Below, one piece after another: positions 26,820 to 36,326 of a stretch of 64,000 bases of DNA (position 1 is the stretch's first letter; every line of letters begins with the position of its first letter). Position numbers and translations under genes: made by a program. A model generated the notes under the pieces. It was not told the DNA's origin. It ran no database searches and saw nothing but the letters and a program-made list of their open reading frames with translations. This DNA is from CBDDKU01 sp965230375 (GTDB lineage Bacteria > Bacteroidota > Bacteroidia > Flavobacteriales_D > Cryomorphaceae), in assembly GCA_965230375.1 (NCBI GenBank), contig CBDDKU010000022.1:52165-116164 (forward strand), written 5' to 3'.

Positions 26820-26855
26820 GCGCCTCGAAGAAATTCGGGGCGCTTTCGTCTTTTA
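26820..26855 (+). terminator. Terminator of the Hsp20 gene
   Basis: Ten-base stem GCGCCTCGAA / TTCGGGGCGC (one wobble), loop GAAA, followed by TTTCGTCTTTT. It is 29 bases past the Hsp20 stop and borders the convergent NUDIX regulator gene. Confidence 0.85.
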
Positions 26856-27608
26856 CAGAGTGAAGTAAAAATCGTTTGATTTATAATTCTGATACATGTC
26901 TTTATCAAATGTGTAATAGCGAGCAGGCTTATGTGGTACGCCAATTTGCTTTTCTTGAAGCGGTACGAGAAAACTCATCTTCAAGATCTTTCTTCGAAAG
27001 TTTCTTTTGTCGAGTTCGGTATTCAGAATGGCCTCATAAAGCTTTTGAAGTTGACCTAGCGTGAACTTCTCAGGTAAGAGCTCAAACCCAAGTGGTTGGT
27101 ACTTACTCTTAAACCGTAGTTCTTTAAGTGCAGACTGTATGATTTTCTCGTGATCAAATCCCAGGCTCGGCAATTTGTCTATATCGTGCCATAGCGCATC
27201 TTTAGCAAACCCGCTGGCGTGTAGTTCCAACTGATCTGCGCGAACAAGCGAGTAATAAGCAACCGTAATTACCCTTGCGTCAGGCTGAGCACGAATTGAT
27301 TTAAGCCAGGCCAAATCCGTTTTTTTAGTCAGTCGATCTGGATCTCCAAAGCTCCCAAACTGCTCGAGAAAAATGTCGTGTAGTCCAGTTAGTTCATTCA
27401 ATACCCGGTGGGCAGCACTGTCCAGATTTTCGTCATTTCTAATAAGGTTCCCAGGAAGCGCGTAAACCTTTTCACCATCGTCTCCAACCATGACCTGTTC
27501 CCGGTCAATCAAAAGAATTTTTAACTTTTCTCCGTCAAACCCAAAAATCACGCAATCAACTGATACGTTCGGATTTAAATTGGATTTTGATAAAGTATTG
27601 TCGCTCAT
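26853..27608 (-). CDS. NUDIX-type transcriptional regulator (NrtR/AraR-like)
   Basis: 251 residues: an N-terminal NUDIX domain (about 12-150) and a C-terminal winged-helix-like part (about 165-240, FTLGQLQKLYEAIL and NFRRKILKM). This is the architecture of NrtR and of Bacteroidota sugar regulators such as AraR. The NUDIX box is degraded (RVLNELTGL in place of REUxEExGU), as expected for a regulator that senses a ligand but does not hydrolyse it. It is divergent from pfkA and the sugar operon, with a palindrome between them, so it is the best local candidate for controlling the maltodextrin regulon (inference). Confidence 0.85.
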   Translation of the reverse strand: MSDNTLSKSNLNPNVSVDCVIFGFDGEKLKILLIDREQVMVGDDGEKVYALPGNLIRNDENLDSAAHRVLNELTGLHDIFLEQFGSFGDPDRLTKKTDLAWLKSIRAQPDARVITVAYYSLVRADQLELHASGFAKDALWHDIDKLPSLGFDHEKIIQSALKELRFKSKYQPLGFELLPEKFTLGQLQKLYEAILNTELDKRNFRRKILKMSFLVPLQEKQIGVPHKPARYYTFDKDMYQNYKSNDFYFTL

Positions 27609-27666
27609 TAAAGATCAATGTTTTCGATCGTACTACAGCCCGCTAAAGTATTAATTAATTTGTGTA

Positions 27667-27700
27667 TTGTTTCTATGACACTGTGTAAGTGTTATATTTA
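27667..27700 (+). promoter_or_regulatory. Candidate promoter of the pfkA operon
   Basis: TTG at 27667-27669 and TATATTTA at 27693-27700, spaced 23 bases, fit TTG-N17-23-TAnnTTTG except for the last base. The -7 box lies inside the AAGTGT-N7-ACACTT palindrome, so binding there would be expected to block transcription. Confidence 0.5.
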
Positions 27701-27705
27701 CACTT
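27687..27705. promoter_or_regulatory. Putative maltodextrin operator, site 1 (pfkA / NUDIX intergenic)
   Basis: AAGTGT-TATATTT-ACACTT, perfect six-base arms with a seven-base spacer. The same architecture recurs before four other genes of this locus (41128, 44514, 48590, 51486). It lies 20 bases before the pfkA ATG and 79 bases before the divergent regulator. Confidence 0.65.
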
Positions 27706-27724
27706 TATTGCTCATCAGCTCTTC

Positions 27725-28705
27725 ATGAATTCAATAAAAAAAATTGCCGTGTTTACATCGGGAGGCGATGCCCCTGGTATGAATGCCGCTGTTCGAGCAG
27801 TCGTTCGAACAGCTATCTACAATAACCTGCAAGTTGGCGGTATCTTCCGCGGATATCAAGGCTTGATTGAAGGTGATATCGAAGCCTTATCCGCTCGGTC
27901 GGTTAACCATATTCTGCAGCGGGGTGGAACCTTCTTGAAGTCTGCACGAAGTGCTGATTTTCGAAATAAGTCTGGTCGAGAAAGGGCTTACGAAAAGCTA
28001 AAGTCTAATGGAATTGATGCCATAGTTGCAATCGGAGGTGATGGGACCTTTACTGGGGCGCACATTTTCAATAAAGAATTTGATTTCCCAATCATTGGTG
28101 TGCCAGGAACGATTGATAATGATCTCGTAGGAACGGATTACACCATTGGATTTGATACCGCACTCAACACCGTGGTTGATGCGGTCGATAAGATTCGCGA
28201 TACCGCAGCTTCTCACAACAGACTTTTCTTCGTTGAGGTGATGGGAAGAGATGCTGGATTTATTGCCGCACACGCTGGAGTGGCTTCTGGAGCCTTGGCT
28301 GTTCTCATCCCTGAAAGAGAAATGAAAATAGAGCAGCTCGTTGAACGACTCAATGAAGCGCGAAGACATAATAAGTCTTCGAGCATCGTGATCGTGGCAG
28401 AAGGAGGTAAGAGCGGAAACGCTACAGAGATTGCTCGCAAGGTAAATGACCTTGCTCCCTATTATGATACCAAGGTGACAATTCTTGGCCATATCCAAAG
28501 AGGTGGCTCACCTTCCTGTTTTGACAGAAACTTAGCCAGCCGATTAGGAGTAGCTGCGGTTGAAAACCTCTTACAAGGAAAAAGAGATTGTATGGTTGGA
28601 GTGATCAACCAAAAGGTAGTGTTGACGCCATTTGCTGACGCTATTTCAGATAAGTTGACGCTGGATCAAGAGCTTATCAGAATCGCAGATATTCTGTCAA
28701 TCTAA
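27725..28705 (+). CDS. pfkA: ATP-dependent 6-phosphofructokinase
   Basis: 326 residues from the ATG at 27725; the frame is open to 27689 but those codons overlap the promoter. It phosphorylates fructose-6-phosphate to fructose-1,6-bisphosphate. Motifs: FTSGGDAPGMNAAVR (ATP site), IGGDGTFTGA (glycines typical of ATP rather than PPi use), GTIDNDLVGTDYTIGFDTA with the catalytic Asp, and EVMGRDAGFIA. It opens a seven-gene operon of malto-oligosaccharide and sugar-phosphate enzymes, an unusual location for this glycolytic gene. Confidence 0.96.
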   Translation: MNSIKKIAVFTSGGDAPGMNAAVRAVVRTAIYNNLQVGGIFRGYQGLIEGDIEALSARSVNHILQRGGTFLKSARSADFRNKSGRERAYEKLKSNGIDAIVAIGGDGTFTGAHIFNKEFDFPIIGVPGTIDNDLVGTDYTIGFDTALNTVVDAVDKIRDTAASHNRLFFVEVMGRDAGFIAAHAGVASGALAVLIPEREMKIEQLVERLNEARRHNKSSSIVIVAEGGKSGNATEIARKVNDLAPYYDTKVTILGHIQRGGSPSCFDRNLASRLGVAAVENLLQGKRDCMVGVINQKVVLTPFADAISDKLTLDQELIRIADILSI

Positions 28706-28728
28706 ATGAACTGAGAAATAAAGAAGAT

Positions 28729-29598
28729 ATGTTATTAATTGCCGATAGTGGATCGACGAAATGTGATTGGAGATTGGTGGCTGAAGACAAGTCATTTCAG
28801 GATTTCAAATCACCGGGAATAAACCCCTACTTCCACGATGAAAGAATCATTAAGTCTTTTCTGGAAGAGAGTGATGGACTACTAGAATACGCCGATAAAG
28901 TATCGGCTGTCTTTTTTTACGGAGCTGGCTGCTCATCGCCTGAGCTAAAGCGCATAGTTGATCGCGGCCTGGGAGCCGTTTTCACAAAAGCCCAAATCTA
29001 CGTTGATCACGACCTTGTGGCTGCTGCGTTTGCTGTATACGAAGACGAGCCTTGCATTGCTTGTATTTTGGGGACTGGATCAAACTCTTGTCACTTTGAT
29101 GGAGATATCGTCCGCGAAGATGTGCCAGCATTGGCTTACATCCTCGGCGATGAAGGAAGTGGTAGCTACTTTGGTAAAAAGCTCTTGAGGGATTTTCTTT
29201 ACAAGAGATTGCCTGAAAACATCCACAGCGATTTGATCGATGAATTTGGTTTGAACAAGGATGTAATCATGGATCGTGTATATATGAAACCACATGCCAA
29301 TGTATACCTTGCATCATTCATGCGTTTTATCACAGAACGAAAATATGAGCCGTATATTCAGAATATGATCTACTCAGGCTTAAAAGAGTTTATGCAAACC
29401 CATGTGCAATGTGTCCGTGATTATCAAAACATGGAAACGAACTTTATTGGTTCAGTCGCACACTATCACGAAGAGACGCTTCGAAAGGTGGCAGCTGAAT
29501 TGAATGTGCAGATTGGAAGAATTGTAAAGAAGCCAATCGAAGGGTTATACAATTATCACATCAAGCACTATTTTTCAAAAATTCCTTTTAATGGCTGA
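28729..29598 (+). CDS. BadF/BadG-type sugar kinase (GlcNAc kinase-like)
   Basis: 289 residues with the ASKHA kinase fold: phosphate-1 loop ADSGSTKCDWRL, phosphate-2 loop LGTGSNSC, and a GDEGSGSYFGKKLL motif shared with N-acetylglucosamine kinase-like proteins. It probably phosphorylates a hexose or aminohexose. Placed between pfkA and pgmB next to a maltose phosphorylase, its substrate may be glucose (inference from context), since no other glucokinase is seen here. It overlaps pgmB by eight bases. Confidence 0.82.
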   Translation: MLLIADSGSTKCDWRLVAEDKSFQDFKSPGINPYFHDERIIKSFLEESDGLLEYADKVSAVFFYGAGCSSPELKRIVDRGLGAVFTKAQIYVDHDLVAAAFAVYEDEPCIACILGTGSNSCHFDGDIVREDVPALAYILGDEGSGSYFGKKLLRDFLYKRLPENIHSDLIDEFGLNKDVIMDRVYMKPHANVYLASFMRFITERKYEPYIQNMIYSGLKEFMQTHVQCVRDYQNMETNFIGSVAHYHEETLRKVAAELNVQIGRIVKKPIEGLYNYHIKHYFSKIPFNG

Positions 29599-30241
29599 TA
29601 TTAAATCCTGCCTTTTTGACCTTGACGGTGTTATTGTAGATACGGCGAAATATCACTTCCTTGCCTGGAGAAGACTTTGCCGAGAGCTTGGATTTGATCT
29701 GACTGAAGAAGAAAATGAATCCTTGAAGGGCATCAGCCGTGTTGAGTCACTTGAAATTCTATTGAAACTCGGAGGGGTTGTTCTGACTCAGGAAGAAAAG
29801 GAAAAGTGGCTTGTTAAAAAAAATGAATGGTATCTCGAGTATGTAGATGCTATGAGTCCGGATGAAATACTACCAGGGGTGGTCGAATTTCTCGACCTTC
29901 TGAAGGATGCCGATATCAAAATAGCTTTGGGAAGCGCGAGCAAAAATTCCATGCTAATCCTTAAAAAGGTCAATATTCTTCCATACTTCGATGCAGTCAT
30001 CGACGGAAATAAGGTGAGCAAAGGAAAACCCCACCCCCAGACATTTACGCTAGGTGCTGAAGCCACAGGAGCCCATCCTTCTGAATGTGTGGTTTTCGAA
30101 GATTCGCAAGCCGGAATTGAAGCCGGAAATAGGGGAGGGATGTTTACCATTGGCGTGGGTGATGAGTCTGTATTAGAACGGGCTCATGTCGTGATTCCGG
30201 GCTTCCAAAATCAGAATTTAAATTTGTTCAATAGGCTTTAA
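29591..30241 (+). CDS. pgmB: Beta-phosphoglucomutase
   Basis: 216 residues of the HAD superfamily. FDLDGVIVDTAKYHFLAW holds the nucleophile and acid/base aspartates and the His and Trp of beta-PGM; GSASKNS and KGKPHPQTF are motifs II and III, and VFEDSQAGIEA motif IV. It converts beta-glucose-1-phosphate to glucose-6-phosphate. Directly downstream is the GH65 phosphorylase that makes beta-glucose-1-phosphate from maltose, a classic pairing. Confidence 0.94.
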   Translation: MADIKSCLFDLDGVIVDTAKYHFLAWRRLCRELGFDLTEEENESLKGISRVESLEILLKLGGVVLTQEEKEKWLVKKNEWYLEYVDAMSPDEILPGVVEFLDLLKDADIKIALGSASKNSMLILKKVNILPYFDAVIDGNKVSKGKPHPQTFTLGAEATGAHPSECVVFEDSQAGIEAGNRGGMFTIGVGDESVLERAHVVIPGFQNQNLNLFNRL

Positions 30242-30250
30242 TCAAAGCAG

Positions 30251-32558
30251 ATGAAAAAGCACTACAAAGAAGAACCGTGGTCAATAGTTGAAGAAGGCTT
30301 TCATCCTGATATGCAAATGTCTTCAGAAAGTATTTTCAGTCTGGGAAACGGGCGAATGGGCCAACGTGCAAACTTTGAAGAAGGATATTCGGGAGAAACG
30401 CTACAAGGGAACTATGTAGCAGGTGTTTACTATCCAGATAAAACCAGAGTGGGTTGGTGGAAAAAATGGCTACCCGGAATACTTTGCCAAGGTGCTCAAT
30501 GCGGCCAATTGGATCATCATTCAGCCGGAAATAGAAGGTGAAAAACTCGATTTGGCGGCGACGAAAGTATCCGACTTCAGGAGAGAACTCGATATGAAGA
30601 CTGGAATTCTAAGCAGAGAATTCAAGGTCGAGATGAAAAGTGGCGCACAGCTAGAAGTGAAGAGCACCCGGTTTATCAGCATGGCTGATGATGAAACTGC
30701 CGCTATCAAGTATTCATTGAAGTCATTAAACTATTCTGGCGAAGTAAAGCTGACTGTAGCTATTGACGGGGATATCGTCAATCAAGATTCGAATTACGAC
30801 GAGAAGTTCTGGGCCGAAGTAGACAAGAAAACCTGGGACCGCGGTGCAGAGCTTACTATGAAAACTAAAAAGATCGATTTTCAAGTTAGTACGGCCCAGC
30901 AAATTGTGGTAACCAAGAATGGAAGTGAGTTTAGTGACGCCAGCCACGAAAGTGACAGAGAGAAGTATGTTGAGAATGTAATCACCGTTCCAATCGAAAC
31001 AGGTGATGAAGTCACGGTGTACAAATTCGCTTCCAACGTTTCTTCACTCAATTACTCCATAGATCAGCTTAGTGCAAAGTCGGTGGAAGCAGCCAAGCGC
31101 GCTCAAGAAACAGGTTTTGAAGAAATGTTGCGAGCTCATTCAGAAAATTGGGCAAAGCGATGGGAAAACAACGACATTATCATCGAAGGCGATGTTTCTG
31201 CGCAGCAGGCTATTCGGTTCAATATTTTTCAGCTCACTCAAACCTATACCGGTGCAGACGATAGATTGAATATCGGCCCGAAAGGGTTTACCGGTGAAAA
31301 GTACGGTGGCTCCACCTACTGGGATACCGAAGCTTACTGCCTGCCATTCTACATGCTCACAGCTGGCAATGACGTGGCGAAGAAGCTGTTGCTCTATCGT
31401 TATAAGCAACTCGATAAAGCAATCGAAAACGCAGGTAAGCTTGGCTTTACAGATGGAGTGGCACTTTACCCCATGGTTACCATGAATGGTGAAGAATGCC
31501 ATAATGAATGGGAAATAACATTCGAAGAAATTCATAGAAATGGTGCCATAGCCTATGCCATCAAAAACTATATCGATCACAGTGGCGACAAAGACTATTT
31601 AAAAGAAGGTGGCCTGGAAGTTTTGGTGGGAATATCACGTTTTTGGGCACAGCGAGTAAACTGGAGTAAGCAGCGCGAAAAGTACGTGATGCTCGGTGTG
31701 ACGGGGCCTAACGAGTACGAGAATAACGTCAATAACAATTGGTACACAAATTACATTGCTAAGTGGACCTTAGAATATACATCAGAGGCCGTGGCAGATT
31801 GCAAAGCTGATGATGAGTTCTGGGCTCACTTCAAGGCAAAGGCCCATTTCAATGAAGACGAGCTGAAAACCTGGAGCGATGTTTCATCCAAGATGTATCA
31901 GCCAAAATTAGAAGGGTCCAATATATACCTGCAGCAAGATGGCTTTTTAGATAAAATCGATTTGACAGTCGATGATCTTCCAAAATCTGAGAGACCTATT
32001 AATCAAAACTGGTCGTGGGATCGCATTTTGCGCTCTATCTTCATCAAGCAAGCCGATGTTCTTCAAGGAATGTACTTCTTTGAAGACCACTTTGATGAAA
32101 CGACCATCCGCGATAATTTTCTCTATTACGAACCGAGAACAGTTCACGAGTCATCACTTTCACCTTGCGTTCACGCCGTGTTAGCCAGCAAATTAGGAAT
32201 GGACGAAAAGGCTTATGAAATGTATTTACGCACTGCTCGATTGGATTTGGACGACTACAACCACGAAGCCGACGAAGGGCTTCACATTACATCTATGGCG
32301 GGTACCTGGATGGCCGTTGTAGAAGGTTTTGGTGGTAAGCGCGTTGTAGATGGAAGGCTCTCCTTCAACCCAAGGCTTCCGAAAGAGTGGGACAGCTTTA
32401 GATTTAGCATTTTATTCAAAGAGTCCACTGTTGTGTTGGATGTAAATAAAGAGCTTGTTCGCATTTCAAACAATTCAGATTCAACAATAGCTGTCGATGT
32501 TTATGGAAAGACGCACGAGATAGCAGGAGGAAAAACTATCGACGTAAACCGAGCATGA
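30251..32558 (+). pseudogene. GH65 maltose phosphorylase with a frameshift at an A6 run
   Basis: Two overlapping frames together make one GH65 phosphorylase of about 768 residues. The first 70 residues (start 30251, MKKHYKEEPWS to VGWW) read in one frame. From KNGYPEYFAKVLN onward the protein continues in the next frame to 32558. The junction is the run of six A at 30461-30466: one A fewer would restore WWKNGYPEYF, which is the family sequence. The catalytic region GPNEYENNVNNNWYTN (general-acid Glu codon 31713-31715) and HNEWEITFEE are intact. The enzyme splits maltose with phosphate to glucose and beta-glucose-1-phosphate. Sequencing error, slippage or true decay are all possible. Confidence 0.88.
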
Positions 32559-34942
32559 TGAAAAATACGAGCATAGCCCTTTTAGGCCTACTTTTTCTTC
32601 TCAGCTGTTCTTCTCAAGAAGCTATCAATGAACCCTTGGCGATAGGACAGGATATCGTTGGGGTGGCAAGTCCAATTAAGCTTCAGCCGGACACTACTCA
32701 AGTGTATATCCAGGATTATGTTCTATTCGCTGAAAAGGTTGATTCGATCTCTTTCACTGATGATATACATTTTACGTTCGATGCTGAGCATGGGATTGTT
32801 GATCTTTGGTCTGGATCAAAGCATCATCCACTTAGTGCGATGCATCTTGGTTACAATGGTCAACAATACGTTATCCCAGTGCAGGGAAGTGACATTGAGA
32901 CAGTAGAACTCACCTACAAAGCAACGAGTAGAGCTGTAGCGGATGTTCGGATTAAAGGAAGCTTTAACGGCTGGAACCCAAACGCCACCGTTTTGGAACG
33001 TAGCGGCACGGGATGGAAGACAAGCTTGAGTTTAAGCCCAGGTCTCTATGAGTATCTCATCGTAGAAGATGGAGTAGAGATGCTCGACCGAAACAATCCA
33101 AATAAAAAAGACAACGGAATGGGTGGAGAGAACTCCACTTTTCAAGTTGGCGAATTAAGTGACCCAGTTCATATCACGTCTCTGGGTTATGATCCAGAGA
33201 AGCGAACTTACTTTATCGACTATTCGGCTGTGTTGGCTGATCCCCTTATTCGCGTAGAAAATCAGCTGTTGTTACCAAAATACTGGGAGCGGAGAACTGA
33301 TTCGCTGATCATTAGCCTTCCAAAACTTAGTTCTACTAAGTCGCGAACTCATCTCTCTGTGGCGGGATATGGCCCCGGAGGAATGACAAACGACATCCTC
33401 ATTCCACTATCAGATGGCGCTCCGGTACAGTCCACTTCACAATTAAAGCGGACAGACAAGCATACATACTCTATGTATTTTCTGATGGTCGATCGTTTTT
33501 TTAATGGTGACTCAGCTAATGATATGCCCGTTGATGACCCTGAAATTCACCCATTGGCAAATTATATGGGGGGCGATTTAGTTGGTGTGAACACTGTTTT
33601 AAAGAAAGGTTACTTCGACCAACTGAACGTCAATACCGTTTGGCTCTCACCAATAGGTTTAAATCCTCTTGGAGCGTACGGCTTGTGGGATAAGAATGGC
33701 GTTCGAAGTAAATTCTCTGGATATCACGGTTATTGGCCTGCTTCCTCTTCGAAAGTAGATTTCCGATTTGGATCGAACGAAGAGCTCAAAGCGCTTATCG
33801 AAGCTGTACATCAAAGCGATCAGAATATTTTGCTCGATTACGTGGCAAACCATGTACATCAAGATCACCCCGTTTATAAACAGCACCCAGAGTGGGCTAC
33901 GGATCTTTACTTGCCAGATGGCACGCTGAATACGGAAAAATGGGACGAACACCGACTGACCACGTGGTTTGATACTTTTCTTCCCACCCTTGATTTGAGA
34001 AAGGATGAAGTGGTTGAAGCAATGACCGACTCGGCACTTTACTGGTTCGAAAATTTCGAAATCGATGGGTTCCGTCATGATGCGACAAAGCACATCCCAA
34101 CTAAGTTTTGGCGGGCCTTGACTTACAAACTGAAAAGTCAGGTGATCATCCCAGATAACCGTCCGATCTTTCAAATAGGTGAGACTTATGGAAACCCGAA
34201 GCTTATTGATAGCTACATCGGTACGGGACTACTCGATGCTCAGTTTGACTTCAACCTTTACGACGCTGCTGTTAATGCTTTTGCGAAGGAAGACGGCGAC
34301 TTGTCAAATCTAGACCGGGTTTTAAATCAGGGGCTCAGTGTCTATGGTTCGCACCACTTGATGGGTAATATGTCAGGTAATCAAGATCGAACGCGGTTCA
34401 TCTCGTATGCTGATGGTTCGGTAGATTTCGCTGAAGACCCGAAAAATGCAGGATGGACAAGAGACATTGTCCCCAATGGAACGGAAGGGTATAGAAAGCT
34501 GGCTATGCTGCATGCATTCAACTTCACTATTCCAGGTATTCCTGTGATTTACTATGGAGATGAATTTGGTATGGTAGGGGCCAACGACCCTGATAATCGT
34601 CGGATGATGCGCTTTGCTGACCAATTGGATACCACTGAGACAGATCTGCTTCGAACCGTTCAAAAAATCACTAAGCTACGCAAGGAATCTATGGCGCTCA
34701 ACTACGGAGAATTTGAGAAACTGTACTTGGACGACCATGTCTATGCCTACGCCAGAACGTACCTTGGTGAGTCTGTGTTGGTGTTCTTTAATACTGGAGA
34801 TGCGACAACCATAGAGATTGATCTGGATAAGCCGTATTTAAAAACAATTTTCGCATCTCATTTCGGTTCATCGTTTTCACAAGAAGAAGGAAAGCTTCGA
34901 ATCGACCTGGAGCCCAATTCATTTGAAATCTTAACCCAATAA
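32555..34942 (+). CDS. GH13 alpha-amylase-family lipoprotein with CBM48-like domain
   Basis: 795 residues. An SPII signal (LLSC, Cys18) precedes an N-terminal beta domain, a CBM48/AMPK-like starch-binding module (about 129-197, IKGSFNGWNP) and a GH13 barrel (about 305-700). Catalytic residues are nucleophile Asp509 (GFRHDATKH), acid Glu543 (QIGETYG) and Asp611 (SGNQDR). It likely cleaves maltodextrins in the periplasm or at a membrane face; it could also be a maltogenic or cyclodextrin-type enzyme. It overlaps the GH65 gene by four bases (ATGA), so it is translationally coupled. Confidence 0.92.
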   Translation: MMKNTSIALLGLLFLLSCSSQEAINEPLAIGQDIVGVASPIKLQPDTTQVYIQDYVLFAEKVDSISFTDDIHFTFDAEHGIVDLWSGSKHHPLSAMHLGYNGQQYVIPVQGSDIETVELTYKATSRAVADVRIKGSFNGWNPNATVLERSGTGWKTSLSLSPGLYEYLIVEDGVEMLDRNNPNKKDNGMGGENSTFQVGELSDPVHITSLGYDPEKRTYFIDYSAVLADPLIRVENQLLLPKYWERRTDSLIISLPKLSSTKSRTHLSVAGYGPGGMTNDILIPLSDGAPVQSTSQLKRTDKHTYSMYFLMVDRFFNGDSANDMPVDDPEIHPLANYMGGDLVGVNTVLKKGYFDQLNVNTVWLSPIGLNPLGAYGLWDKNGVRSKFSGYHGYWPASSSKVDFRFGSNEELKALIEAVHQSDQNILLDYVANHVHQDHPVYKQHPEWATDLYLPDGTLNTEKWDEHRLTTWFDTFLPTLDLRKDEVVEAMTDSALYWFENFEIDGFRHDATKHIPTKFWRALTYKLKSQVIIPDNRPIFQIGETYGNPKLIDSYIGTGLLDAQFDFNLYDAAVNAFAKEDGDLSNLDRVLNQGLSVYGSHHLMGNMSGNQDRTRFISYADGSVDFAEDPKNAGWTRDIVPNGTEGYRKLAMLHAFNFTIPGIPVIYYGDEFGMVGANDPDNRRMMRFADQLDTTETDLLRTVQKITKLRKESMALNYGEFEKLYLDDHVYAYARTYLGESVLVFFNTGDATTIEIDLDKPYLKTIFASHFGSSFSQEEGKLRIDLEPNSFEILTQ

Positions 34943-34943
34943 T

Positions 34944-36326
34944 ATGCTCAAGAATATTTTTCTCGCCCTTCCTTTTATGGCTTTGATTTCCTGTGGCACA
35001 GGAGAGAGTAAAAAGGTGGAAAAAACAGATGTTTCACCGAAAACTGAAATGGCTACGTCGCATGACGCCTGGTCAAAGAACGCCACTATATACGAAGCCA
35101 ATATTCGCCAGTACTCGCCCGAGGGAACTTTCGATGCGTTTACGGCGGATCTTGCGCGTATCAAAGACATGGGAATTACCATCATTTGGCTGATGCCAAT
35201 CCATCCCATTGGAGAAGTAAACCGCAAAGGAGGAAAGGGAAGTTACTACTCTGTCAAAGATTACAAGGGAGTCAATCCAGAATTTGGAACAGAAGAAGAT
35301 TTCCGAGAGCTCGTTGAAAAAGCTCACAGCCTTGGTATGAAGGTGATTATAGACTGGGTGGCAAACCACAGCGCTTTCGACAATGTTTGGACAGAAGCGC
35401 ACAAAGATTGGTACAATCTTGATTCACTTGGAAACCTTCAACCACCTGCTGGGACTGATTGGTGGGATGTAGCAGACTTAAACTTTGAGAATGCGGAAAT
35501 GCGCGCCGAAATGATCTCTTCAATGCAGTATTGGCTCGAAGAGTTTAATATCGATGGATACCGATGTGATGTGGCCAGCATGGTTCCGGTAGAGTTCTGG
35601 AATGATTGCAGAGATAGCCTGGAATTAGTCCGTCCAGACGTATTTATGCTCGCTGAAGCCGAGTCTCCGGAGCTACAAGAGAAAGCATTTGATATGGGCT
35701 ATGCCTGGGAGTTTATGCATATCATCAATCATATCGCCAAAGGTGAAATGAGTCTGAACGACCTTGACAACTATTTAGCAAAAGAGGACACCAACTTCGC
35801 TAAAAAGGACTACCGAATGTATTTCACCACCAACCACGATGAAAATTCGTGGAATGGAACTGTGATGGAGCGTTACGGCGAAGAAGGCCATAAAACCTAT
35901 GCTGTCTTAGCGTATACGGTAGCAGGTATGCCACTTCTTTATTCTGGTCAGGAAGCGGGGATGGACTATGCTTTGAAATTCTTTGAAAAAGACACCATCG
36001 AATGGGGCGATTACCAACTACAGGACTTCTACACGAAGCTTCTTCAACTGAATAAAGATCAGCCAGCCCTTTGGAACGGGATACATCGCGGAAGCTTCCA
36101 ACGCCTTGAAACGGGTGCTGATGAAGAAGTTTACGCCTATGTGCGTGCCAAAGATGAGAGCAAAGTCGTAGTAGTGTGTAATTTTTCGGATGCTCCCGCT
36201 CAAGTGAAAATAGATGGGCTGCCAGCTGGAAACTTTGAAGCGTTGTTTGAAAGCCCGGAAGTTTCATCGTTTAGCAATGGAAAAGAGCTGAAACCTTTTG
36301 AATATCACGTATATTACACCAAATGA
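34944..36326 (+). CDS. GH13 alpha-amylase-family lipoprotein (short form)
   Basis: 460 residues. An SPII signal (ISC, Cys17) is followed by a GH13 barrel with nucleophile Asp209 (GYRCDVAS), acid Glu238 (LAEAE) and Asp299 (TNHDENSW), and a C-terminal beta domain. There is no extra N-terminal binding module. It presumably works with the preceding larger lipoprotein amylase on imported oligosaccharides. One base separates it from that gene, and it overlaps mgsA by four bases. Confidence 0.92.
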   Translation: MLKNIFLALPFMALISCGTGESKKVEKTDVSPKTEMATSHDAWSKNATIYEANIRQYSPEGTFDAFTADLARIKDMGITIIWLMPIHPIGEVNRKGGKGSYYSVKDYKGVNPEFGTEEDFRELVEKAHSLGMKVIIDWVANHSAFDNVWTEAHKDWYNLDSLGNLQPPAGTDWWDVADLNFENAEMRAEMISSMQYWLEEFNIDGYRCDVASMVPVEFWNDCRDSLELVRPDVFMLAEAESPELQEKAFDMGYAWEFMHIINHIAKGEMSLNDLDNYLAKEDTNFAKKDYRMYFTTNHDENSWNGTVMERYGEEGHKTYAVLAYTVAGMPLLYSGQEAGMDYALKFFEKDTIEWGDYQLQDFYTKLLQLNKDQPALWNGIHRGSFQRLETGADEEVYAYVRAKDESKVVVVCNFSDAPAQVKIDGLPAGNFEALFESPEVSSFSNGKELKPFEYHVYYTK

